A stretch of DNA of 64,000 nt, taken from Choricystis sp. odSpoLacu1. Its lineage: Eukaryota > Chlorophyta > Trebouxiophyceae. The notes under the pieces are model-generated. The model searched no databases and was not told where the DNA came from. It saw only the letters and a list, made by a program, of their open reading frames with translations. The position numbers were made by a program, and so were the translations under genes. Each line of letters begins with the position of its first letter. The stretch's first letter is position 1. The DNA lies in contig OY253649.1 of assembly GCA_958009055.1 (NCBI GenBank), positions 682,001-746,000 of the forward strand, given 5' to 3'. This document shows, piece after piece, positions 29,082 through 38,828 of the stretch.

Positions 29082-32000
29082 ATGGCGAGCAAGGGTGAGG
29101 AATGGGCAAAGTTTGGGGGGCGTGGTTTTTGTGCTGCCCCCGCCGCCACCGCTCCCCCCAGCCCAGCCTCGCAATCCCGGCCACACACGCTCACCAAACT
29201 TGTGCGCACACGCCCCTCCCTTCCTCCTCCTCCACAGATGCCTACTCAGACCTGGAGGAGCTGCTCAGCGAATTTCCCACTCTTCCCGCCCCCCTGGTCC
29301 TCACCGTCCTGCGCGAGGCAGGCGGCCGCGTCATCACCGCATCACGGCGCCTGGCTGAGCTGGCGGCGGAAGACGCGGCGCGCTCCGCCCCCGCGCCGCG
29401 CCCCTCGGCCGCCCGCCCGCGCCCCCCCCCCCGGCTTTGACGCGCCCGCCGTCCCGCCTCCTGCTCCAGACGCGAACGGCGCAGCCGCTGTGGCAGCCGC
29501 GTCCGCGTTTGGAGGCGGAGCGACCGCCCTGGACAGACTGGCGGCCGGCGCGCTGGACCTGGGGCCTGCCGTCACCCCGGACGCGCCCTCCCCCCTCGCC
29601 CCCGCCTCGAGGGACGCGTCGTGGCCGTCGTCCACGTGGTCCACGCCCACGCGGACGCATGGGCACGTGGCGGGGGCGGGAGGACTCCCCGCGTCCCCTG
29701 CCGACATCGCGGCGGTGTGGGGCGTGCGGTCGACGACCCCCGTCGCTGCTGGTGGTGCGGGCACCCTGCTGACGCCTGGCCGGCCTGCGTCAACCACACT
29801 GCCTCTGTGGACGGCGGGCAACGGTTCAGGTGGTGGCGGAAGCGGTCAGCCGCACCCGACCGCGCCCCACCCGGCGCAGCACACGACCGCCGCCCCGCCG
29901 TCCACGTTTTACTGGAGCATCCAGCGTGCTGCTTTGGCGCCTGCGTCGGATGCTGCTGCGGTGGTGGCGGCGGCGCCGGAAGAAGACGCGCCGCGGTCGC
30001 TGCCGTCGTTGTCGCCCGCGCCCGCCTCCAGCCCGGGCGCGTGGCAGGGCGCCAACCAGAGTGCGACTGCGGCAGCTGTGCTGGATGGTGACTCTAACAA
30101 TGGGGTGTCTAGTCCCTCGGCTGGCGGCGCCGCCGGTGGCGACACAGACGACGCCTCCACCCTGCCTCCCCCCCGCCTCATCATCCTCGTCGGCCTCCCC
30201 GGCTCCGGCAGATCGTCCGCCGCCGCGGCCCTAGCGGACGCTGGGTGGGCCGTCGTCGGCGTGGACGACGTCGGGCGCCGTGCGGCAGAGGTGCAGGTCA
30301 CGGGTCACCTCCTGGCCGGCCGCTCCGTCGTCCTCGACGGCATCCACGCCAAGCGCAGCCACCGCACCCCCTGGGTGGAGGCTGTTAAGGCGGCGGGCGC
30401 GGCCGTGCACGCCCTGGAGCTGCGCACGCCGCTGGAGGTGTGCGAAGCTCGCACACGCAGGTGCCACCCCGAAATGCGGCCCAAAGAAGCGGTGCGCCTC
30501 GTGCGCCAGTGGGCCACCGTGCTGGAGGCGTGCCGCGAGAGAGAAGGGTTTGAGAGCGTGGCGACGGCGAGGAGCGAGGGCGAGGTGGCGGCCGCGGTGG
30601 CGTCGTTTGGGCGGGCGGCGCGCGCGCGCGCGCGCGCGGCGGGTCCCCCGCTCCCCCTCCCCGACGGTCGGCCTCGCTGCCGCAGACGGGGGTGAGTGGT
30701 TGGGCTGGCTCGGTGGCGGGCGGCAACACACAGTCGCGCCTCGCGCCCGCTGATGCGGTGGCGCCGACTCCGCCGCCCGCGACCGCCCCCTTCCCGGTGC
30801 CGCCCTCCACCCCCGCCCCACCCCACGACAAAGGCAAAGCGAGGGACGGTGGTGGCAGTGGCAGCAGCCACGACGCGGACGCTGACAATGGCGAGGCCGC
30901 CGCGCCATCCTCCCCGCCCGCAGAGGGCGACCTGTCGGCCGTCGAGTTCCTGTGCTCCGCCCTCAGCCTGCCCGAAGCCCCCGTCATGGAGGCCCTGGCC
31001 GCCTGCAATGGGTCGGAGGAAGGCGCCCTGGACATGCTGATGGCTCGTTACGCGGCCGACGTGGCCGCGTCGCCGCCGCGCGCACCCGCGCCGCCGACCG
31101 ACGCGGCGGGCCGCCTCGCCGCCCTCTTGCCCTGCGTGCCGCGCCCCACCGTGCTGTCCGCCCTGAAAGCTGCGGGCGGTGATGAAGCTGACGCCGCGGG
31201 GCGGCTGTGCGACTTTTTGGTTGCAGGCGCGGGCGGTGAAGAGAACGACGCGCCGTCGCCCGTCGAAACACTCGCGTCCCTCTTCCCCACCACCCCCACC
31301 CCCGACCTGGAGGCAGCCCTGCGCGCCGAACACGGCAACGTGGACGCCGCCGCTGCGTCTCTGGCGGACGCGGCGGAGAGGGCGGACGCGGACGCGCGGT
31401 CGCTGGCGCTGGCGCGGCGCCTGTCGGAGCTGTCGTCTTCGCCGCCGCCGACGGATGGCGACGGCGACAGCGTGCCCCCTCCTCCCGCCTCGGCGGCCCA
31501 GACACCGGCCAAACCCGCTCGCGACTCACCGCCGCTGACGCCCTCCAAGGCGGCCGCCACCGCAGCGGACGCCCTGGCGGCCGAAACCTGCGCCCCGCTG
31601 ACCGCCGCGCTCGACGCGCTGGCCGCCGTAGACGGAGACGTCGCGGTCGCGCGCTACCTGCTCCAAGGCGTGGGCGGCACCCCGGGAGACCTGCCCGCCG
31701 GCATCGCGGGCTCCGCGGACACGGTGGCCCACGCCCTGGCGCTGGAGGCGGGGGAGACGGATGCGCGCGCACTCGACGCGCTGCGGGCGGCGGGCGGCGC
31801 GCGCGCGCGCGCGCGCGCTCGACTACTTGACCGGCAAAGCCGACTGGCCGACTGTCGGTGCACTCGAGGAAGCGCCCTCGCCTGCTGCCCCTGTGTCTCC
31901 CAGCCAACTGGCCCAGGCAGAGGGGGTGAGCCTGTCTGCCGCACGCGCGGCGCTCGAACAAGCGGGCGGCGACGCCGACGCGGCGGCCAACCTGCTGCGC

Positions 32001-33005
32001 GCCGTGGCGCGCGCCGCGGGACCACGCAAGCCCAAGCGAAAAGACTTGTCCCTGCTGCGCGGGGCGGCTGTGGCGCCGGCGACTCCCGCTGAACTGGCTG
32101 TGCGCACGGGCGCGTCGTTGACGGAGGCGACAGAAGCCCTGGCCGCGGCCGCGGGGGACGACGTGGCCGCGGAATCCTTGCTGCGGTATGCGACCGGCAG
32201 CGCGGCAGAGCTGAGAGGGCCGGCCTGGGAGCTGCCCGGCCGGGCGGCCCGGTACAGGGGCGGCGAGGGCGGCACGCTCGCGCTCGCGCACGGTGGTGCT
32301 GCCAACGTTCCCTCCCTCGGCGCCCCCACCGTTCCCCCACCCCGCCGCCCCCTGCGCGCTGCGGTCGTGTCGGCGCACGAGCCGTTGCCATCTGCCGGGT
32401 TTGCGTCGGAGAGGGCGCCCACGCAGGAGATCTACGCAGAAGCGCGCGCCGACGCGACCAAACTGTTCAAAGCCGCGCGCGACTGCCGGGACGCCGCCAT
32501 CGCGCTGTCCAACGGGGGCAACCACTCCGCCGCCCGCGCAGCCCACGCGCAAGCGGCCGACCTGCAGGCCAATGCCAACGCCGCCAACGCGCGCGCGCGC
32601 GAAGACATCTTTCGCCGCATGAACGCGCACACCGTGACCGAACGCCCCATCGACCTGCACGGCATGCACGTGGATGAAGCGGTGGCCCGCATGGTGCCCA
32701 TCCTCAAACACGAACTCTGCAACCCGCAGGACCCGTTGGTGGGGACACACCTTGTGCGTGTGATGACGGGGCGCGGCACCCACTCGCGCGGGCGGGGCCC
32801 CTCCCTCGTGCCCGCCGTGGAGACGCTGGCCGCCCGGTGTGGCCTGCTGCCCAGCTACTGCGTCATTGAGTCGTCTAGCAAGGGCGGCGTGTTCCGCATC
32901 ACGCTGCCGCCGTCGCTCGCGGTGCGACGCGACATTGCGGCGCGCCTGGACGCGGCGGCGTCGGCCGCGGTGGCCAGCAGGCACAACCGGTCGATTGGGC
33001 GCTGA
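29082..33005 (+). CDS. N4BP2-like protein: CUE-like repeats, P-loop polynucleotide kinase, DUF1771 and Smr nuclease domain
   Basis: Exon 1 is 13 bases (29082-29094) and exon 2 starts at 29238. Order of domains: a CUE-like helix bundle (DLEELLSEFPTLPAPLVL); a P-loop kinase (LIILVGLPGSGRSSAAAALA, DGIHAKRSHRTPW); at least three more CUE/UBA-like units (for example VEFLCSALSLPEAPVMEALA, AALLPCVPRPTVLSAL, TLASLFPTTPTPDLEAALR); DUF1771 (AEARADATKLFKAARDCRD); and Smr (IDLHGMHVDEAV, VRVMTGRGTHSRG). N4BP2 has this set. Kinase plus Smr suggests RNA or DNA end processing with ubiquitin binding, and links to ribosome-collision quality control are known for Smr/CUE proteins such as Cue2. The frame breaks at 29422-29432 (eleven C) and at two GC repeats (30618-30639, 31797-31818). 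Corrected length is about 1259 residues. Confidence 0.75.
30618..30639. repeat. GC dinucleotide repeat in coding sequence
   Basis: About 22 bases of alternating G and C encoding Ala-Arg repeats at the end of the kinase domain. The reading frame changes at or just after it. Confidence 0.7.
31797..31818. repeat. GC dinucleotide repeat in coding sequence
   Basis: About 22 bases of alternating G and C encoding Ala-Arg repeats. The frame returns here to the one used before the first GC repeat, so the two shifts cancel. Confidence 0.7.
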
Positions 33006-33560
33006 AGAAAGGAGAGCTGAGGACTGGTCTTCGGATTGGAAGACACACACGCTATGAGAAAAAGAAAGACGTGTGGCGAGAGAGAGAGAGAGCGAGAGAG
33101 ACAGGGGGGCCGGGTCGGGGGTCGTATCCACATTTGTTTGAACCTCCTTGCACCCACCCACCCTGTCTTTCCATCCAAAATTCACACACACACACACACG
33201 CACACGTACCCCCACACAACCCACACCCCCAATGACGACACCGGTCGCTGCAACTCTTCCGACCAAGACACAGCAGCGCCGGCCACGCGCGTTTTTTTTT
33301 TCCCCGCTTGCCTCCCCCCCGCCCACACCACACAAACTGGTGCCTTCCCTGTAGACTGACCAGGGGAGCGTGCTCCGTCTGTGTGGTGTGTGGCCTTTCC
33401 CCTACCCTTTCCTTGCGCACAAAAATCTGCCCACACTCCACCGCAGACGGTCTTTCCTCGACCCCCAGGTCGGGTCCCCACCCCTTCCGTTGCGTTTTTT
33501 CCCCCTTGTCAAGTGCACGACATCACACAAGAATACGCCACCCCACAAAAAATCAGTGCC
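33006..33560. other. Convergent intergenic spacer with GA and CA microsatellites
   Basis: These 555 bases lie between two 3' ends. A GA-rich repeat lies near 33078-33101 and a CA repeat near 33183-33200, followed by C- and T-rich sequence. No coding or RNA gene was seen. Confidence 0.6.
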
Positions 33561-34373
33561 TCACTCGTCTCCTCTCCCTGCCAGCTCTTCTTCAAGCTCA
33601 TCCAAAAAGTCGCCATCCTCACCATCATCATCGTCGCTCACCTCCACATCACCCGCCGCCTCGTCCTCCCACTCTCCCTCGTCACCATCGTCGTCCGTGT
33701 CGGCTGCATTGCCGCCGCGCGCCTCCAGGGCGGTAAACCACTGGCGTCCCGTCGGCCGCTCGTCAGCAGGGGTGCCCGGTCCTGCCGCTGCGACCACGCC
33801 CCCCACCCCCGCGTGCTCCGCGTCAAACGCGGCCCGCCACTCGGCAAACGTGTCACGCGTCACGGGCGTGCCCAGGGCGCGCGCGGCGGCGGCCCGAGCT
33901 TCCTCTTCCTCGGCTAGAGCTTCTTTTGATTTGGTGGCAGCAGTCGTGGCGGCGGCAGAGGCATCCACCCCACCATCCTTTGCCAGCGTCTCGCGCAGCC
34001 AGTCCTGTGCCGCCGCCACCACAGCATACATCATGGGCATGCCTCCATTGGCCTCCACCTGCTCATCCATGATGATGGATACAGCTGCGAGTTCAGCATC
34101 GGATAAGCCGCGCACCGACCGCGGTTTGAGCAGGGGCGGCGCGTCGGGATAGGTCGATGGATACGCAAACACGATGTCCAGCTGCTTGTCGTGCGTCGCC
34201 GCCGCCTCGCCCGCGTCTTCATCACTGGAGGGGGTGACGATGACGCGGTAGGCGGGCACGTCGGCGGGCCAGCCAGCGGGGCGGGGGCCGTCCAGGGGGC
34301 CGCAGAACTGGTCCATCAGGATGGCTTCCAGAGCTTCCAACTCCATCTGCTGCTCGGCGGCGTAGTCGGTCAT
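33561..34373 (-). CDS. RWDD1: RWDD1/Gir2-like RWD-domain protein (DFRP2)
   Basis: A partner of DRG GTPases and of Gcn1, linked to control of translation. The gene is a single exon of 270 residues. The N-terminal RWD domain begins MTDYAAEQQMELEALEAILM, contains the YPSTYPDAPP turn typical of RWD folds, and ends near YAVVAAAQDWLRETLA. A coiled, alanine/glutamate-rich stretch follows (SKEALAEEEEARAAAARALG), then GTPVTRDTFAEWRAAFDAEH, which matches the conserved DFRP2 motif. It finishes with a very acidic tail (DTDDDGDEGEWEDE, SDDDDGEDGDFLDELEEEL). The start is the first ATG and is 112 bases from the divergent TPR gene. Confidence 0.88.
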   Translation of the reverse strand: MTDYAAEQQMELEALEAILMDQFCGPLDGPRPAGWPADVPAYRVIVTPSSDEDAGEAAATHDKQLDIVFAYPSTYPDAPPLLKPRSVRGLSDAELAAVSIIMDEQVEANGGMPMMYAVVAAAQDWLRETLAKDGGVDASAAATTAATKSKEALAEEEEARAAAARALGTPVTRDTFAEWRAAFDAEHAGVGGVVAAAGPGTPADERPTGRQWFTALEARGGNAADTDDDGDEGEWEDEAAGDVEVSDDDDGEDGDFLDELEEELAGRGDE

Positions 34374-34486
34374 GGCTGTGTGGGGGGCGCGCGGGGAGGC
34401 GCGGCGTGGCGGGGGGGGTGCGCGGCAGCACGCGCCGCGAGAGACGGCAATCGGAAAAGAAGAGTGACACAAAACTTTTCTTTTCG
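34374..34486. promoter_or_regulatory. Divergent promoter, RWDD1 and TPR genes
   Basis: Only 113 bases lie between opposite start codons, with a T/A-rich patch just before the TPR ATG (AAAACTTTTCTTTTCG). Confidence 0.5.
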
Positions 34487-35380
34487 ATGGGCGGCAACAA
34501 AAAGCGGCGCGGTGGCGGCACCATCGAAGACCAGTACGGCGCCGTCGAGTCTCAAGACCGTGATGAACACCACGGCGGCGGCGGCACTGGCGGCGGCCGC
34601 GCCGGTGGCGCCGCCGGCGGCGGCGTGCGCGGCCCCGACATCACGTTCCAGCGCGCGCTGCCCAAGTTTCTGGCCCCCCACGCCCACCTGCTGGGCGTGG
34701 GGGACGCCCCAGCACGTGCCGCCGCGGGCGACGCAGACGCAGACGCCGAGTTTGCTGCTGCCGACGAGCGCGACGCGGTCGCCGCCGCACTGCGCGACGA
34801 CGACGCGCTGGCGGCCGCCCACCCCGAGCTGGCGGCGGCGGCGGCACGGGCACGAGGGGATGAGGCCAAAGACAGAGGAAATGTGGCTTACAAAAAGGGA
34901 GACTTTGCAGAGGCTGTGAAATGTTATTCTGCTGCCGTCGCCGCCGTCGGCGCCGACTCACCCGACGCTGCCCCCTACCTGGCCAATCGATCCGCCGCCC
35001 ACGGTGGCGCCAAGCAATGGGATGTAGCCTACGCGGACGCCACTGCTGCCGCCCGGGCGCGCCCTGGGTGGGCGAAAGCGTGGGTGCGGGTGGGGGAGGC
35101 GGCCACCGCGCTCGCGCGCTGGTCGGACGCGGTCGCCGCCTACGATAAAGCGGTTAAACTGCAGCCCGATGACGACAAGCTGCAGATCGCGCTGGCGCGG
35201 GCGCGCGGGTCGGAGACGCGGGCGGTGGCGGAGGGCAAGGTGGCGTACGTGAGGCCGGTGAAAGATGCGACGGCTGGTGGTGGCGCCAAGCGGCCGCGGC
35301 CGGCTGCTGCTGCCCCACCCGCCACCATCAAGGCGGCGATGCTGAGCTTTGCAGAGGAAGAGGAGGACGAGGACGAGTAG
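34487..35380 (+). CDS. TPR protein with DUF4604/KIAA1143-like ends
   Basis: A single exon of 297 residues. The central part (about residues 125-245) is a three-motif TPR domain: AKDRGNVAYKKGDFAEAVKC, NRSAAHGGAKQWDVAYADAT and KAWVRVGEAATALARWSDAV, the arrangement of HSP70/HSP90 co-chaperones. The flanks resemble DUF4604 proteins such as human KIAA1143: an N-terminal ITFQRALPKFLAPHA segment, and a C-terminal VAYVRPVKDAT with LSFAEEEEDEDE. It therefore looks like a DUF4604 protein with a TPR domain placed inside it. The ends are my pattern match and less certain than the TPR. The function is unknown. TGTAA follows the stop after 12 bases. The LAMMER kinase gene converges on it. Confidence 0.75.
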   Translation: MGGNKKRRGGGTIEDQYGAVESQDRDEHHGGGGTGGGRAGGAAGGGVRGPDITFQRALPKFLAPHAHLLGVGDAPARAAAGDADADAEFAAADERDAVAAALRDDDALAAAHPELAAAAARARGDEAKDRGNVAYKKGDFAEAVKCYSAAVAAVGADSPDAAPYLANRSAAHGGAKQWDVAYADATAAARARPGWAKAWVRVGEAATALARWSDAVAAYDKAVKLQPDDDKLQIALARARGSETRAVAEGKVAYVRPVKDATAGGGAKRPRPAAAAPPATIKAAMLSFAEEEEDEDE

Positions 35381-35392
35381 AACAGCATTTGT

Positions 35393-35397
35393 GTAAA
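35393..35397 (+). terminator. TGTAA poly(A) signal, TPR gene
   Basis: TGTAAATG begins 12 bases after the TAG stop. Confidence 0.5.
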
Positions 35398-35677
35398 TGA
35401 AAAAAAGAGCCGGGACAGAAATGAAAATTTTCACGTTTCTCTCTCCTCACGAAGCACTCGCCAAAAGGAAGAAATATAAAACAAAATGGGCAGAGGGTCG
35501 GATGAGGGGGGGGTCGTTGGCGTTTGGGTGGTGGTTGGTGGTGTATGAGGCGGCGAGGAGGGAACGGGGGCACCAGAGCACCGCGCCACCCTCGCTCGCC
35601 CGGCCACGCACACACACGAACCACCACCATTGTTTGTCTCTCTCCCCTCTCCACACAACACACACAAACACACACAC

Positions 35678-35744
35678 TCACCCTGGTCCCCCCGTGGAAC
35701 CATTCTCCGACCGCGCCCGCCCCGCGCCCACGAGCACGGGCTCC

Positions 35745-35776
<32 letters not shown>

Positions 35777-37706
35777 GCCGCCTCCCGCGCCGCCCGCGCC
35801 GCCGTCATCGTTGTCGTCCTCCGCCGCGTCTGCCACGGTGGCCACGGCAGGCACCGCGGCCGCGGGTTCGCGCGGCACGGGGGCGGGAGCGGCTGCATCG
35901 CCGATGCCGTCGTCGCCGTCGTCGCCGTCGTCGGCGCACGAGAGGAACGGGTGCGCGAGCGCGTCGGCCGCCGAGATGCGGGACGCAGGGTCGTACGTCA
36001 GCATGCGGGCCACCAGGTCGGCCAGCGCGGCCGCTTGGGGGGCCATGGAGGCGTCAGCCAGGGTGTCCAGCTGGGTGCGCACCTTGGCGAGCTTGGCGAC
36101 GGCGCGGACCGACCGCCGCGACGACGCACCCGCTGGCCAGTCGAGCCGCCCGCCCGCGTCAAACAAGGTCGCCACCGCCCCCGTGGACGCGCGCGCCATG
36201 TCGGACGGCACGGCCCCCAACACCGCCTCCATCATGGCCAGGTGCTCCAGGTTTTCGTGCGTCTGGAAGAGCGCGTCACCAGTGGCCAGCTCCACGAGGA
36301 TGCACCCCGCCGACCACAGGTCGGCCGGGTAGCTCCACCCCAACCCCAGGATGACTTCGGGGGCGCGGTAGTGGCGGGTAGACACGACGGCCGAGTGGTG
36401 GGCATCTTCGAAGGTGGCGGACCCAAAGTCGATGACGCGGACCGAGGCGTGGCGCGGCACGCGCGCGGGCGCGCGCGGCCCGCCCGCGGGGGCGCGGTCA
36501 TAGTCTCCGCTGGTCAGCAACACATTCTCCGGCTTGAGATCGGTGTGCACCAACGATAGCGAGTGCAAATAGGCGGTCGCCTCCAGCAGCTGCCGGCCAA
36601 ACGCGCGCACGAGGCGCGCGGGGAACGGGCGGTATGCGTTTTTGCGCAGAAAGTCGTACAGGGACGGCCCAAGCCGCTCAAACACCATGCACACGTGCCC
36701 CCGGTAGTCAAACCACTCGCGCAGGGAGACGCAGTGAAAGCGTCCCGCCCGGTCGTTGGCTTCCAGGGTGGCCAGGACTTCCAGCTCGATCATGGCGGCG
36801 TCGCGGTATTTTTGGACGGCGCGCACAATCTTGATGGCGACGTAGCCCCGGATCTTGCGGTCCCAGCACTCGAGGACGCGGCCAAAGGTGCCTGATGGGG
36901 GGGTGGTGGGGGGTGCGGAGGGGTGAGCCGTGGTTCAAAATGTGGGTGTGTGTCGGCGTCGCGCCGTCGTGTGCGCGTGGGCAGGCCGAGCGGGCAAACG
37001 ACAAAACTGCCCCAATCTGTCGCCCCGCCGCACGCGCGTGCAGCCTCACCCAGCACGCCTCCGTCACCACACACGACAACCAGCTCACCTTCTCCCATCT
37101 TGGACAGGATTTTGTCTGTGTGAAAGGGTCAGGGGTGGGAGCGGTGAGCGACGACAGGCCGGGCCAGCACTGCGTTTCTGCCTGCCCGCAAACAAACGCC
37201 CGCCTCTCCTTCCCTGCCACCCTCCTGCCCACCACCACACTCACAGCGAGACGTCAGGTTTTCACCCAGCTCGTACACAAAGTGGCCGTCCTGTGGGAGG
37301 GAGGTGTGGTGTGTGTGTGTGTCAGCCTTTGTTTTTCCGCGTCTTCCATGCGTGGCCAGCACGCCCCCCTTGGACCCGCCCCGCCCCGCCTCGGACGCCC
37401 CTCCACCGGTCCCCGCCACCCGCCAGCAGCCGCTGCCATCCCTCTGTCACCGTACACACGCGTCCGAGGCCAAACATCCGGCCGCTTTGTCCTTCTTTCG
37501 CCCCCCCACACCTTGTCGTCGGCGCGCAGCGGCGGCGACGGCCGGTCCGGCACCACAAACGCGGACGTGGACGTGGGGGCCGGGATGCCGGCCCGCCTGG
37601 GGTGGGCGGGCAGTGGCAGGTCGTCCAGGCGGGGGCGCTTGGCGTCGGGGACGCCCCCCGCGGACGGGCCGCGCTTGGCGGAGGGTTCGCCCGTGGCGCC
37701 CGCCAT
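35678..37706 (-). CDS. LAMMER-family dual-specificity kinase (CLK/AFC)
   Basis: Phosphorylates SR splicing factors in the nucleus. Exons are 37706-37512, 37290-37245, 37115-37089 and 36891-35678, 493 residues. The joined exons read DDKDGHFVYELGENLTSRYK, ILSKMGEGTFGRVLECWD, then VAIKIVRAVQKYRDAAMIE, exactly the LAMMER kinase order. HTDLKPENVLL is the catalytic loop, VIDFGSATFEDAHHS the activation segment, STRHYRAPEVILGLGW follows, and EHLAMMEAVLG (near 36210-36245) is the LAMMER signature. The third exon has only 27 bases. The tail after the kinase domain is acidic, then alanine/glycine-rich. Its TGA overlaps a GGTGAGTG sequence that resembles a splice donor, but I found no credible acceptor downstream, so I keep it as the stop. 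Confidence 0.93.
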
Positions 37707-38192
37707 CCGGGAGGGCCCTGTCGGGGTGTGTCGACGGGGCTGTCTCTCGCTGTGGGGAGAGGGGCCCCAGCCACAGGGGCTGGGGGTGAGGGCGGAGAGG
37801 GGGAGGGGGGGCGCGGAGGGCGCCAACACAAGAAATGACTCTCCGTTGTGGTGAGCGAGATGCGTTTTTTTGACACATCGAACAAAGCACACATGCTCTG
37901 GTTGTGAGAGCCACCACTCCCCCACCCCACCTCCTACTCTGTTGTTAGGGAAAAGGGGTTTTTCGAGTTCGACACGCCACCAAGAAAGGATAAAAAAAAC
38001 ACCGCCGGTCACAAAAGGATGGGGGTAGAAGCAGAGCCGCGCGCCCACCACCGCGCGCGAAACGAGGGACACCGAAGACGCCGAGCACAAGAAACAGGAA
38101 ACGCAAAAGAAAAAAAACTGAGAGTGAACCCTCGTCCCGCCACGGAGGAAGCGCGCGTACGTGTGCTGGGGGGAAACAGCCCACCCACACAC
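37707..38192. promoter_or_regulatory. Upstream region of LAMMER kinase gene / 3' end of RPL13
   Basis: These 486 bases lie between tandem minus-strand genes. G-rich purine tracts occur near 37785-37820 and A runs near 37991 and 38110. The LAMMER promoter should lie in the left part. I see no coding signal. Confidence 0.45.
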
Positions 38193-38828
38193 TCACTTGG
38201 CCGCGGCCGCCGCTTCGGCGGCCTCGTCTTCCGCCCGCTTCTTGCGCGCGCCCGCCTGCTTGGCGTTCGTCCGCTCCAGGCGCAGCGTGTAGTACGCTTT
38301 GGCGGCCTTCATGTCGGCCGTCAGGGCCGCCTTCTCCAGCTTGGGGGCGGGCTTGCCCACGATGGGGAGCAGGGGGCCGGCCGCCTGCGACACGGCCGCC
38401 AGGGCGGCCGCGTCGGCGTCGCCCGCCTTGGGCTTGCCCGCCTTGCGCGGGAACACGACCAGGGCGGCTTTGTACGCTTTGAGCCGGGCCACGTTGGCCT
38501 GCAGCGACTCCTGGGACCGGTTGATGCGGCGGTGGTCGACCGCGACGCCGAGCGTGGGGGCGAGCTTGGCAGGGATGCCGGCCTCCTTCAGCTCAGCCAG
38601 CGAGAAGCCGCGCCCCGCCCGCTTGCGCAGGTTGTACTTGACGGTCTGGCCCGTCACCACGGGGCGCAGGGCGCCCGCCGCGGGGCGAGGGAACACTTTC
38701 TTGGCCTTCTCGACGCGCGCGGCGTGGCGGCGCGTCTTGCGCGCGGGCTGGTTAAACCAGGTGCGCACGTAGAACTGCCACTTCTTCTTGAAGTGCTGGT
38801 TGGGGATGACGTTGTTGCCCTTGACCAT
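38193..38828 (-). CDS. RPL13: 60S ribosomal protein eL13
   Basis: A structural protein of the large ribosomal subunit. The coding part is uninterrupted, 211 residues, starting [20 protein letters not shown] and containing [55 protein letters not shown] and [17 protein letters not shown], all typical of eL13. The C-terminus is a short alanine/lysine helix ending [15 protein letters not shown] stands directly before ATGG, an optimal start context. The gene probably has an untranslated first exon far upstream, described in the next entry. Confidence 0.95.
   Translation of the reverse strand: MVKGNNVIPNQHFKKKWQFYVRTWFNQPARKTRRHAARVEKAKKVFPRPAAGALRPVVTGQTVKYNLRKRAGRGFSLAELKEAGIPAKLAPTLGVAVDHRRINRSQESLQANVARLKAYKAALVVFPRKAGKPKAGDADAAALAAVSQAAGPLLPIVGKPAPKLEKAALTADMKAAKAYYTLRLERTNAKQAGARKKRAEDEAAEAAAAAK

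Noticed and set aside
35670..35682. Splice donor at the LAMMER kinase stop (GGTGAGTG)
   Set aside because: No plausible acceptor or kinase-like exon lies between it and the TPR gene, and the kinase is complete; the TGA is kept as stop.
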